Source: Streptomyces sp. ISL-10
GTDB lineage: Bacteria > Actinomycetota > Actinomycetes > Streptomycetales > Streptomycetaceae
Length of the DNA stretch: 64,000 bases
NCBI RefSeq assembly: GCF_018614575.1
Contig: NZ_JAGGOJ010000011.1
Span: 248,001 to 312,000, forward strand
Reading direction: 5' to 3'
Shown here piece by piece: positions 8,335 to 16,243 of the stretch. The notes under the pieces are model-generated. The model was not told where the DNA came from, ran no database searches, and saw only the letters and a list, made by a program, of their open reading frames with translations. Made by a program: the position numbers and the translations under genes. Each line of letters begins with the position of its first letter. Within the stretch, counting starts at the first letter, position 1.

Positions 8335-9279
8335 ATGACACTCCCGCTCACGGGCCTCACGGCCGTGGTCACCGGCGCGGGCCGGGGCCTCGGCCGCGCG
8401 GAGGCGCACGAACTGGCCCGGCTCGGCGCGGCCGTCGTCGTCAACGACTACGGGCAGCCGGGACGCGACGGCAGCGGCGAGGCGTCGGCCGCGCCCGCCG
8501 AATCCGTCGCCGCCGAGATCCGCGCGGCGGGCGGCCGGGCGATCGCCCACCTGGGCGACGTCGCCGACTTCGCGACGGCCCGCGGTCTGATCGACCTGGC
8601 CGCGGGGGAGTTCGGCAGACTCGACATCCTCGTCAACAACGCGGGCATCCTGCGCGACCGCATGATCTTCTCGATGACCGAGAACGAATGGGACGCGGTG
8701 GTCCACGTCCACCTCAAGGGCCACTTCAACACGACGCGCTTCGCCGCGGCACACTGGCGCGACCGAGCCAAGGCGACGGGCGCACCGGTGTACGGGCGGA
8801 TCGTCAACACCTCATCGGAGGCGTTCCTCGCGGGCTCGGCGGGCCAGCCCAACTACGCGGCGGCCAAGGGCGGGATCGTCGGCCTGACGACGTCGACGGC
8901 GCTGGCGCTGGCGAAGTACGGGGTGACGGCCAACGCGATCTGCCCGAGGGCGAGGACGAGGATGACGCAGGACGTCTTCGCGGACCTGCCCGCGGACCCG
9001 TCGCCGGGCGTGGTCGACCCCCTGGCCCCGGAGCACGTGGCCCCTGTCGTGGGTTACCTCGCGTCCCCGTCGGCGTCGGCCGTCAACGGCCAGCTGCTGG
9101 TGGTGCACGGGGGGATGGTGGCGGTGATGGAGCGCCCCAGGGTGGCGGCGAAGTTCGACTCGGCGAAGGACATGTTCACGTTCGAGGAACTGGAGTCGAC
9201 ACTGGGCACCCACTTCGGCTCGCGGGCACCGGGCGAGACGTTCGCGTCGCGGGAAGTGCTGACACTGAAGCGCGACTAG
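8335..9279 (+). CDS. Short-chain dehydrogenase, MFE-2/HSD17B4-like 3-hydroxyacyl-CoA dehydrogenase
   Basis: A 314-residue SDR, longer than the usual 250. The NAD motif TGAGRGLGRAEA is at residue 12, followed by VVVNDYG and a long loop typical of multifunctional-enzyme-2 dehydrogenase domains. NNAGI, then S-(17)-Y-A-A-A-K (NYAAAKGG) supply the catalytic Ser, Tyr and Lys. GAGGAGG ends four bases before ATG 8335 and overlaps the stop of the alcohol dehydrogenase. With the MaoC hydratase it forms the hydration and second-oxidation steps of beta-oxidation. This pairing is normally fused in one polypeptide in eukaryotes. Confidence 0.85.
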   Translation: MTLPLTGLTAVVTGAGRGLGRAEAHELARLGAAVVVNDYGQPGRDGSGEASAAPAESVAAEIRAAGGRAIAHLGDVADFATARGLIDLAAGEFGRLDILVNNAGILRDRMIFSMTENEWDAVVHVHLKGHFNTTRFAAAHWRDRAKATGAPVYGRIVNTSSEAFLAGSAGQPNYAAAKGGIVGLTTSTALALAKYGVTANAICPRARTRMTQDVFADLPADPSPGVVDPLAPEHVAPVVGYLASPSASAVNGQLLVVHGGMVAVMERPRVAAKFDSAKDMFTFEELESTLGTHFGSRAPGETFASREVLTLKRD

Positions 9280-9380
9280 GGCGTTGCCGGCCATGACGTT
9301 GTTGGCCGCGGCAGGTTGAGTCAACTCGGTGCGAGCGGGTTCAGCGTCGAGTCATGGTGGTAATGCGCCTGCGCAAACGA

Positions 9381-9520
9381 CCGCCGCGAGGCCGACGGCG
9401 TGGAGATGCTGGATCTCCTGGAACCGTACGTCGGCCAGCGCCACCGCGCCGCCCGCCTGATCCTCCTCGGCGGCCCCAACCCCTCCCGGCCGCGCGCCGC
9501 GAATGCCCCCACGACATAGC
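9381..9520 (+). pseudogene. C-terminal remnant of a DNA-3-methyladenine glycosylase-like gene
   Basis: Only about 46 residues remain: READGVEMLDLLEPY then GQRHRAARLILLGGPNPSR, which resemble the final helix region of AlkA/HhH-GPD glycosylases (LEPYxGxRxRAxRLxLLxG). An in-frame stop lies just upstream and no start is available, so this cannot be a gene. It is the first of three pieces of gene debris before 10.4 kb. Confidence 0.45.
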
Positions 9521-9599
9521 CGCCCTGTGATCGCTGCCCCTGGAGGGGAGAACGCCGAAGGCCGGTCGGATTCCAACCGGCCTTCGGTGCGCGGGTACG

Positions 9600-9821
9600 T
9601 CAGCCGATGGCCATTTTGTTCTTCCAGCCGCCGCTGCTGTTGCCGACGATCTCGACTCCGCTGTGGCCCATCTCGCCGCGCGTGCCGGCGTAGAAGCGGA
9701 CGGCACCGTCGGCCCGCAGTGTCCAGATGTCCGGGATGGAGTCGCCGTTGGCGTCGGGGGTGCCCATCAGCAGCCGGATGTTGCTGGAGGCCCAGCCGGA
9801 TGCTCCGTACTGCTCGAGCAT
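9600..9821 (-). pseudogene. C-terminal remnant of an FG-GAP/VCBS-repeat secreted protein
   Basis: The minus strand reads GTPDANGDSIPDIWTLRADG, a calcium-binding FG-GAP/VCBS blade (DxNGDxxPDxW), then VRFYAGTRGEMGHSG, GWKNKMAIG and a stop. Such sequence forms the C-terminal end of large secreted propeller proteins in Streptomyces. Only one blade is left and the upstream frame is unrelated, so it is a fragment. Confidence 0.6.
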
Positions 9822-9953
9822 GTCCGGGACACTACAGAGGACGACGGGAGCACCACCCGCGTGTTGGCCCGTCATTTGACTGCGAGCGACAAGTCGTTCG
9901 TCGCCCGATAAAGGCGAGCAAGCTGCTGCCCGTGAAACCACCCGAGTAGCCGG

Positions 9954-10309
9954 TCAGGCACCGTGGGTGGGGTACTGGGTCCAGGCTCGGATGGATGAGT
10001 CGGGGCGAAGGTGGTCTTTGGTTCTAACGCGGGTGTTGCGCCAGCGGATGTAGGCGGCGATAGCAGAGTTCTGCTCGGCGTGGTGCCCAAGTGCGGACCT
10101 CGGCGTGCTTGTGCGGGGAGAAGTTGTCCAGCACCACATACAGCTTCTCCCCTGGCCAGCGGTCCCGCAGGGTATTGAGCAGGCCGAGGAACTCGCGCCA
10201 CCGCTTGCGCTGGCGGATCCGGTAGTAGATCTTCCCGGTGGCCAGGTCCAGCGCGGCGAGCATGTGCATCACACCGCCGTACCGGTTGTAGATGGCCCGC
10301 AGCCTGCGT
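9954..10309 (-). pseudogene. IS630-family transposase remnant
   Basis: On the minus strand the piece begins RLRAIYNRYGGVMHML and continues ALDLATGKIYYRIRQRKRW, then YVVLDNFSPHKHAEVRTW, the DDE-domain region of IS630 transposases including the second Asp (LDNFSPHKH). It then jumps, with a frameshift near 10080, to HAEQNSAIAAYIRWRN and IRAWTQYP, the C-terminal end. The segment with the catalytic Glu is deleted, and the N-terminus is absent beyond 10309. No terminal inverted repeats were found, so the element is dead. Confidence 0.75.
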
Positions 10310-10717
10310 GGCCTACCAGCCGAACGCCACGCTCTGCCTTGCCAGTTCAGAGGGCCGGCATCCCGGCTGCGGATATTGCGCCGAGGGTAACGTCGTATGG
10401 GCGCTCGGTGGCGATGCTGCGCGAGTCGTATTCACTCACGCCTACCACGTGGTGGGCGAGGCAGGAAAGCGCAGGGCCGAGGTGAAGCCGGTCTGTGCGA
10501 AGTGTCAGGTGGATTATCCCAACGGGCACTTCTTCCAGCCAGGCATCTACCTGGCAGGAGGGCGGGATCTGGGGCGGGTCGGGCCCCTGGCGCTGAAATC
10601 AGCAGGAGGTCCAGTGCTGCCGCCCGCCCCTCCGTGGGGCGGGCGGTAGATTTGCTCCACCGGAACCTGTGGCCACGGCGGTTGGCCACTCGTGGATCCG
10701 AGAAATGGTGTATCCCG
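10310..10717. other. Gap between IS remnant and next gene
   Basis: No recognisable gene. A 60-codon minus-strand frame at 10347-10529 (contains LSCLAHHVVGVSEYDS) has no known match that I can name and is probably debris. A strong hairpin lies at 10620-10646. Confidence 0.4.
10620..10646. terminator. Strong GC hairpin terminator
   Basis: ccgcccgcccc and ggggcgggcgg form a perfect 11-bp stem around a 5-base loop. It stands upstream of the 10718 gene and insulates it from the debris to the left. Confidence 0.6.
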
Positions 10718-11227
10718 ATGGAACTTCAAGAACGACTCATTCGTGCCGTAATCGATGATACCGGCATATCGGAAATGTCGTGCGAGTGCGGAAAACCTGC
10801 ACGCCACGTGATCGACGAGTTCCTCGACGCTCTGGACCGTGACCCTGGGAGTGTTGTCGAGCGGGACTGGATGGAAGGGCATGTCCTCATCCAGTCGTTC
10901 ATGATGCGATCGGCGCCTGCCGTCGCGAACATCCTCATGGCAGCCCTGTCGCACTATGTCTCCGGAGACGCGAGGAAGGCCCTTCTGGAATCTCTCCTCT
11001 ACCTGTCGGGTGGGGACTCCGAGGAGCTGGTCGCTCAATGCCAGGAGGTGATTGTCCGCGGTGCCTGGATATTCCTGGAGGAGATCTCTTCCGGCAGGTC
11101 GGTTGCGTGTGCTTCCTACGCCTTCGAAATCCTTGAAGCGCTTGATGAGGACGAGTGGGTGAGGATGGCGCGGACCCGGTTCGTCGACCTCCTGCCGGCG
11201 GAAATGCTCGACCCCGACCATCGGTGA
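10718..11227 (+). CDS. Hypothetical alpha-helical protein
   Basis: A 169-residue, mostly helical, acidic protein starting at ATG 10718 (MELQERLIRAVIDD). Codon use is less biased than in the neighbouring genes (for example ata, gat and gaa codons), which suggests acquired DNA. A CxC pair (SCECGKPARHV) sits at residue about 22, and the middle (SAPAVANILMAALSHYVSG, LLESLLYLSGGDSEEL) looks like two-helix HEAT-type units. Small helical proteins of this kind next to IS debris are often immunity proteins left after loss of a toxin gene, but nothing here proves that. I do not recognise the family. Confidence 0.7.
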   Translation: MELQERLIRAVIDDTGISEMSCECGKPARHVIDEFLDALDRDPGSVVERDWMEGHVLIQSFMMRSAPAVANILMAALSHYVSGDARKALLESLLYLSGGDSEELVAQCQEVIVRGAWIFLEEISSGRSVACASYAFEILEALDEDEWVRMARTRFVDLLPAEMLDPDHR

Positions 11228-11631
11228 TGAACCTGTGCGTCTCCCGTGCGGCGGAGCCGCATGTCGATCCTGCGGGAAGGGGCGGGGTGGGGAAGCGCCC
11301 CGCGCGAGCGGACACGCATCCCCGACCCCGCCCCCATGGTCAGGCCGTGTCGTGCGACGGCACCGGACGGCGGTGGCGGCCGTGCGCCGGCGCCGCCCCG
11401 TCCTCCGCCGTGGCCGGCCCGCCCCGATGCCTCCCTGCGCCGCCGGCGCCGGCCCGTATCGCGTCCGCCGGCTGCGGGCGCTCCTGGGCCGTGTCGGTTC
11501 GGACTTCATACATGTGAGAACTTCACCCCGTTGCGATCGCTGATGCCCTGTCAAAGAGCCCCGGCAGCACGCTCCTTGCCCGTCACCGTCGGTACACGGG
11601 CGGTGCGGCTGGGTAGCCCCGGCGAAAGAGT
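11228..11631. other. Intergenic region without recognisable gene
   Basis: About 400 GC-rich bases between convergent genes. A small hairpin (gtgcggcggagccgcat) follows the 10718 gene. Long frames on both strands are rich in Arg/Pro/Ala and look like chance reading in high-GC DNA. Nothing else was seen. Confidence 0.5.
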
Positions 11632-12909
11632 TTAACCACGGGCCGCACGGCCGCTGAGAGGTGCCTGCTGCAAGGGAACCGGCTGGCACACAACAGGACT
11701 CCCGGACGCCTCGCACGGTTGCCCACCTGCGCGTTCCACTTGTGCCGGTTCTGTGACCGGGCCTCTGTCGAGGCTCCGCATGGTCTTCGCATCCGCCAGG
11801 CCGAAGGTTTCTGCACATCCGCCCCGAGCCGACCCGCCCCCGGACGGCCCGCCCCGAGCGGACCCGCCCCCGGCCGCCGAGCCCCCGTCCTTCGGCGTGT
11901 CCGTCGGCGCCGGCACGTGCGCCACGCCGCACGGCACCTCGCGCGTCTGGTACGGAAGGTGCAGCACCCCGTCGCGGCTCCATGTACCCGATCCCGCCAA
12001 CCACCCCTGTGGTGGTGCCAGTTGGTGCACTCGGCGGCCCGCGGGACGCCATACGCCCACCCAGCTGCCCGCCGCGCCATCGATCCGCAGCGCCACCGCG
12101 CACGTCTCCGGTGTCAGCACCTGCCCCGGCTGCACGGCGATCGGCGTCACCAGCGCGTCCGGCAGTCGCAGACTCCGTGGGAACCGCACCGGCCGCAGGC
12201 TGCCCAGGACGCCCCAGCCGAGCCTGTCCTGGTCCGCGCCCGGTGCGTTCGAACGGATCAGCAGCAGGCCGCTGTCGGCGTCCGCCAGCAGCAGCCGGTC
12301 GTCGCTGTTCTCGGTGATCTGCAGCAGCGGGCTCACCTCCCCGCCGCGCGCCAGATCGACCGCCACCGTCTTCACCGGCCCGCCCGGCTGCCGGTGGTCG
12401 AGGGCGAGCATTCGTCCCGTACGGTCCAGCCACACACCGCCCGAGCAGTGCCCAGGCACTTCCGCGATGTGCTCGGGACCGAACGCCCCGCCCGCCACCA
12501 GCCAGATGCCCGTTGAGGTGCCGCCCGGCGTCAGGGCGTAGACGTGCGCACCGTCCGGCGAGGGCGGCAGCAGTGTCAACTCCCTGGCCGTCACGGCCCC
12601 GACGGCCAGTTCACCGGTTCCCGGCCCGGTCGGGTACAGCAGCGAGAACGTGTACCGCTCCCCGGTCCGGCGGCTGATCAGCACCCGCCCGTCGGTCAGC
12701 GGCTGCACCTCGGTGTCGCGCTGCTCGGGCTGGTCCAGCGGCAGCGGTACGGCATACGGCTCCGGGCCGTCGAGCGTCCAGCGCTCGGGGAACAGCGCGT
12801 CGCCGGTTCCGGCGAGCCGGGCCGCGTACGTCCCGTCCGCGGTGATCGTGAACCCCGTACTCGCCACCGCCCTTACCTCTGCGGCGGTTTCGATGGCACA
12901 GGCAGTCAT
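11632..12909 (-). CDS. Hypothetical beta-propeller-like protein
   Basis: A 425-residue protein with the start chosen at 12909 (minus), where GGAGGTGA sits 8 bases upstream. The body is a series of short strands with repeated motifs such as TADGTYAARL, SPDGAHVYAL, LDRTGRMLALD and DADSGLLLIRS, the WD40/TolB-like spacing of a propeller. There is no signal peptide, so it is likely cytoplasmic. The last ~90 residues are low-complexity (GGGSARGG repeats) and probably disordered. The function is unknown. It diverges from the iron-siderophore lipoprotein gene, with which it shares 190 bases of upstream DNA. Confidence 0.72.
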   Translation of the reverse strand: MTACAIETAAEVRAVASTGFTITADGTYAARLAGTGDALFPERWTLDGPEPYAVPLPLDQPEQRDTEVQPLTDGRVLISRRTGERYTFSLLYPTGPGTGELAVGAVTARELTLLPPSPDGAHVYALTPGGTSTGIWLVAGGAFGPEHIAEVPGHCSGGVWLDRTGRMLALDHRQPGGPVKTVAVDLARGGEVSPLLQITENSDDRLLLADADSGLLLIRSNAPGADQDRLGWGVLGSLRPVRFPRSLRLPDALVTPIAVQPGQVLTPETCAVALRIDGAAGSWVGVWRPAGRRVHQLAPPQGWLAGSGTWSRDGVLHLPYQTREVPCGVAHVPAPTDTPKDGGSAAGGGSARGGPSGGGSARGGCAETFGLADAKTMRSLDRGPVTEPAQVERAGGQPCEASGSPVVCQPVPLQQAPLSGRAARG

Positions 12910-13052
12910 CGATACGTCACCTCCGGTCGTCGACGCTAGGTTTCGCACTACCTGCCCAAGACCGCGCGACACGTGACTTCACACATAAGGGTGGCCATGC
13001 CCGGATTTTCCTGAGGCGGAGGGGGTGGTTGTGCTCTGCACGGGGTGAGCGT

Positions 13053-13072
13053 TTAAGGTAAGGCACCCCTAA
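13053..13072. promoter_or_regulatory. Iron box (DmdR/IdeR operator) before the siderophore-binding lipoprotein
   Basis: TTAAGGTAAGGCACCCCTAA matches the actinobacterial iron-box consensus (TTAGGTTAGGCTCACCTAA) at most positions and lies 27 bases before the ATG, where it would cover the promoter. DmdR1 with Fe(II) should repress the gene under iron sufficiency. Confidence 0.8.
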
Positions 13073-13098
13073 GTTCGCTCCCCTCCCCAGGAGTCGTC

Positions 13099-14148
13099 AT
13101 GTCCCTACGCCGCCGCGGCGCAGCCGCAGCAGTCGCTCTCGCCGCCGCCCTGTCCCTCGCCGCCTGCGGCGCCGCGTCGGAGGCGGGCGGCACGGACAAG
13201 GCGAAGGGCGGCGGCCAGACCGGCGCGGGCGGCAAGAAGTCCGTCGCGCAGGGCGGTGAGGACTTCTCCGACGCCGCGCGGCAGACGGCGGCGATGGGCA
13301 CGGACGCGAAGCCGGGCGAGTTCCCGCGCACCATCACCCACGCGCTCGGCAAGACGGAGCTGAAGTCCGCGCCCATGCGGGTCGTGGTCCTCGACGTCGG
13401 TGAGCTCGACAACGTCGCCTCCCTCGGTGTCAAGCCCGTCGGCTACGCGCCGACCGAGGGGGACGACGGCATCCCCGGCTACCTGAAGAAGGCGGCGGGC
13501 AGCCCCAAGAGCGTCGGCACGATCAACAGCCTCAACCTGGAGGCGATCGCCGGTCTCAAGCCGGACCTGATCCTCGGCAGCCAGCTGCGCGCGGCCGACA
13601 AGTACGACGAGCTGTCCGAGATCGCCCCGACGGTCTTCTCCATCCGCCCCGGCTTCACCTGGAAGGAGAACTACCTCCTCAACGCCGCCGCGCTCGACCG
13701 GACCGCGGAGGCGAAGGCGCAGCTGGGCGCGTACGAGAAGAAGGCGAAGCAGCTGGGTACGGACATCGGCGATAAGAAGCCGACGGTCACGATGCTGCGC
13801 TACATGCCGGGGAAGATCCGCCTGTACGCGCAGGCGTCCTTCATCGGCACCATCCTGCGCGACGCGGGCATCCCGCGGCCGGCGAACCAGCAGATCGAGG
13901 ATCTGGCGGTCGAGATCAGCCCGGAGAAGATGGACCAGGCGGACGCTGACTGGATCTTCGCCGGCGTCTACGGCGACCCGTCCAAGACCCAGCGGGACAC
14001 GGCCCGCTCCAACCCGCTGTGGAAGAACCTGAAGGCGGTCAAGGCCGGTCAGGCGAAGGACGTCCCGGACGAGACCTGGTACCTGGGCCTCGGCGTGACG
14101 GCGGCGAACGAGGTCCTCGACGACCTGCGCGGCTTCCTGGCGAAGTAG
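13099..14148 (+). CDS. Iron-siderophore ABC transporter substrate-binding lipoprotein
   Basis: A 349-residue FecB/FhuD-type binding protein. Residues 1-25 form a lipoprotein signal with lipobox SLAAC (Cys about 25), followed by a flexible Gly/Lys linker. The mature part shows the class III fold: VVVLDVGELDNVASLGVKPVGYA, the helix region LNLEAIAGLKPDLILGS, and a C-terminal AANEVLDDLRGFL. It would hold ferric siderophore at the outer face of the membrane for an ABC permease, but no permease or ATPase gene is adjacent, so it must use components encoded elsewhere, as DesE does. An iron box lies immediately upstream, and a strong terminator follows. Confidence 0.9.
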   Translation: MSLRRRGAAAAVALAAALSLAACGAASEAGGTDKAKGGGQTGAGGKKSVAQGGEDFSDAARQTAAMGTDAKPGEFPRTITHALGKTELKSAPMRVVVLDVGELDNVASLGVKPVGYAPTEGDDGIPGYLKKAAGSPKSVGTINSLNLEAIAGLKPDLILGSQLRAADKYDELSEIAPTVFSIRPGFTWKENYLLNAAALDRTAEAKAQLGAYEKKAKQLGTDIGDKKPTVTMLRYMPGKIRLYAQASFIGTILRDAGIPRPANQQIEDLAVEISPEKMDQADADWIFAGVYGDPSKTQRDTARSNPLWKNLKAVKAGQAKDVPDETWYLGLGVTAANEVLDDLRGFLAK

Positions 14149-14663
14149 CTCCACGACCCGGGCCCGTCCACCCAGGCGGGGTGGGCGGGCCCGGGCGCGT
14201 CCACCCCGGCGGGGGCGTCGGCCCGTACGCCGCGTGCCGGGCGCGGCCCCCGGCAGGGTGGACCCACGTCCCCTGCCCGCCCGGCCACCAGGCACCGGCG
14301 GCGCCGGACGGGCAAGCGCGGCAGCCGTGCGTACGGCGGGGTGCGGATGGGGGCCGCCCGGCCTGCCACCTAGGCGCGGGCCCCGCATCGGCAGCGGGTG
14401 TGTGCGGCGCTGCCCGCTGGCGCCGGGTGCTGGCGGCCCCGGGCGGGTTGGAGACCGTGCGCGGTGCTTGGCGAGGCGACGGGTCTCCGAGCTGGTGCCA
14501 AGTTCCGACGGCCCTGGTCGGGGTGGACGCGGGGTGCGCTTGCGGTCGGCGCGGTGCCCGGCCCGGACCCACGAGCACGGGACGCGGCGGTCGATGGGGT
14601 CGCGTAACCGCGGCGTCGCGGGCGCAGGCGGTGGTTCGGGTCAGGGCAGGTAGCCTTTCCCCC
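14149..14663. other. Long GC-rich intergenic region
   Basis: After the terminator, about 460 bases hold variations of short blocks such as cgtccaccc(c)ggcggggg and no recognisable gene on either strand. The promoter of the Nif3 operon is expected near 14590-14660, but no convincing -35/-10 pair was seen. Confidence 0.5.
14157..14195 (+). terminator. Terminator after the siderophore-binding gene
   Basis: cccgggcccgtccaccc pairs with gggtgggcgggcccggg over 17 positions (one G-U) around a 5-base loop, starting 9 bases after the stop codon. Confidence 0.8.
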
Positions 14664-15503
14664 GTGCCCCGTCTGTCTGAAGTCATCAGCGCCCTCGACG
14701 CCCTCTGGCCCCCCGAGCGGGCCGAGGAGTGGGACGCGGTCGGCACGGTGTGCGGTGACCCCGACGCCGCGGTCACGCGCGTGCTGTTCGCCGTCGACCC
14801 CGTCCAGGACGTCGTCGACGAGGCGGTGCGGCTCGGTGCCGACCTGCTCGTCACCCACCACCCCCTCTATCTGCGCGGCACCACGACCGTCGCCGCCGGC
14901 CACTTCAAGGGCCGTGTCGTGCACACGTTGATCAAGAACGACATCGCGCTGCACGTCGCCCACACCAACGCCGACACCGCCGATCCCGGCGTCTCCGACG
15001 CCCTCGCGGGCGCCCTCGACCTGCGGGTCGTCGGGCCCCTCGTGCCCGACGCCACCGACGCGAACGGGCGCCGCGGCCTCGGGCGCATCTGCGAGCTCGA
15101 CCACCCCGAGACGCTGCGCGACTTCGCCGCGCGCGCCGCCAAGCGGCTGCCCGCCACCGCGCAGGGCGTCCGCGTCGCGGGCGACCCGGACGCCCTCGTG
15201 CGCACCGTCGCCGTGAGCGGCGGTTCCGGCGACAGCCTCTTCGACCGGGTGCGGGCCGCCGGCGTGGACGCCTTCCTCACCGCCGACCTGCGCCACCACC
15301 CCGCGTCGGAGGCCACGCAGCACTCGCCGCTCGGGCTCGTCGACGCCGCCCACTGGGCCACCGAGTGGCCCTGGTGCGAGCAGGCCGCGGCGCAGCTCGA
15401 CGAGATTTCCGACCGTCGCGGCTGGGACCTGCGGGTCCACGTCTCGAAGACGGTCACCGACCCCTGGTCCTCCCACCACGATTCCTCTGGAGCCCCCAAC
15501 TGA
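14664..15503 (+). CDS. Nif3-like dinuclear metal centre protein (DUF34/YbgI)
   Basis: A 279-residue member of the Nif3/YbgI family. The conserved opening is LSEVISALDALWPPERAEEWDAVG, the metal ligands include LLVTHHPLYLRG (His-His) and VAHTNADTADPGVSDALA, and HWATEWPW lies near the end. The family forms hexamers with two metal ions per subunit; its role (metal-dependent hydrolase or metal insertase) is not settled. GTG 14664 is chosen since homologues begin PRLSEV. It is the first gene of the Nif3 / zinc-ribbon / RNase H-phosphatase operon, whose order matches Rv2230c-Rv2229c-Rv2228c of M. tuberculosis. The stop overlaps the next start by 3 bases. Confidence 0.93.
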   Translation: MPRLSEVISALDALWPPERAEEWDAVGTVCGDPDAAVTRVLFAVDPVQDVVDEAVRLGADLLVTHHPLYLRGTTTVAAGHFKGRVVHTLIKNDIALHVAHTNADTADPGVSDALAGALDLRVVGPLVPDATDANGRRGLGRICELDHPETLRDFAARAAKRLPATAQGVRVAGDPDALVRTVAVSGGSGDSLFDRVRAAGVDAFLTADLRHHPASEATQHSPLGLVDAAHWATEWPWCEQAAAQLDEISDRRGWDLRVHVSKTVTDPWSSHHDSSGAPN

Positions 15504-16243
15504 ACGCCGCGCCCGCCGACCAGATCCGACTCCTCGACGTCCAGGCCCTCGACATGCGCCTGTCGCGGCTCGCCCACCTGCGCAAGTCGCTGCCCGAGCA
15601 CGCCGAGATCGAGTCGCTGAACAAGGACCTCACGCAGCTGCGCGACCTGCTCGTCGCCGCGCAGACGGAGGAGAGCGACACCGCCCGCGAGCAGATCAAG
15701 GCGGAGCAGGACGTGGACCAGGTGCGTCAGCGCGCCACCCGTGACCAGCAGCGCCTCGACTCCGGCGCGGTCACCTCGCCCAAGGACCTGGAGAACCTGC
15801 AGCACGAGATCGTCTCGCTCGCCAAGCGCCAGGGCGACCTCGAGGACGTCGTCCTGGAGGTCATGGAGCGCCGCGAGTCCGCGCAGGAGCGGGTCGCCGA
15901 ACTGACCGAGCGCGTCTCGTCCGTGCAGGGCAAGGCCGACGCCGCGACGGCCCGGCGCGACTCCGCGCAGGCGGAGCTGGACGAGGAGGCGGCCTCGGTC
16001 GCCAAGGAGCGCGAGCTCGTGGCCGGTTCGGTGCCGGCCGACCTGCTGAAGCTGTACGAGAAGCTGCGGGTGCAGCAGGGCGGCGTCGGCGCGGCTCGCC
16101 TGTTCCAGCGCCGCTGCGAGGGCTGCCAGCTGGAGCTGAACATCACCGAGCTCAACGAGGTCCGCGCGGCCGCGCCCGACACGGTGCTGCGCTGCGAGAA
16201 CTGCCGCCGCATCCTCGTCCGTACGTCGGAGTCGGGGCTGTAG
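15500..16243 (+). CDS. Coiled-coil protein with C4 zinc ribbon (CT398/CdsZ-like)
   Basis: A 247-residue protein: residues 1-190 are a long antiparallel coiled coil, and the C-terminus holds two CxxC pairs (RCEGCQLELN and RCENCRRIL) that make a zinc ribbon. Translation appears to start at an unusual CTG (15500) overlapping the TGA of the Nif3 gene (CTGA), with a weak tctggag ahead, which implies coupling. The family is near-universal in actinobacteria, always beside Nif3. Suggested roles include nucleic-acid binding or chaperoning, but the function is unproven. The stop TAG shares its last base with the GTG start of the RNase H gene. Confidence 0.9.
   Translation: MNAAPADQIRLLDVQALDMRLSRLAHLRKSLPEHAEIESLNKDLTQLRDLLVAAQTEESDTAREQIKAEQDVDQVRQRATRDQQRLDSGAVTSPKDLENLQHEIVSLAKRQGDLEDVVLEVMERRESAQERVAELTERVSSVQGKADAATARRDSAQAELDEEAASVAKERELVAGSVPADLLKLYEKLRVQQGGVGAARLFQRRCEGCQLELNITELNEVRAAAPDTVLRCENCRRILVRTSESGL

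Noticed and set aside
6181..9279. Full sterol-degradation cluster
   Set aside because: Only three generic beta-oxidation-type genes follow the operator; ring-degrading genes (kshA, kstD, hsaC) are absent from the window.
11640..12540. Plus-strand frames opposite the propeller-like gene
   Set aside because: They are Arg/Pro-rich shadows; the minus frame has a GGAGGTGA ribosome site and a repeated strand pattern.
14160..14600. Long open frames across the GC-rich gap before the Nif3 gene
   Set aside because: All frames are low-complexity Gly/Arg/Pro and the Nif3 homologues start at 14664; the open frames result from composition.
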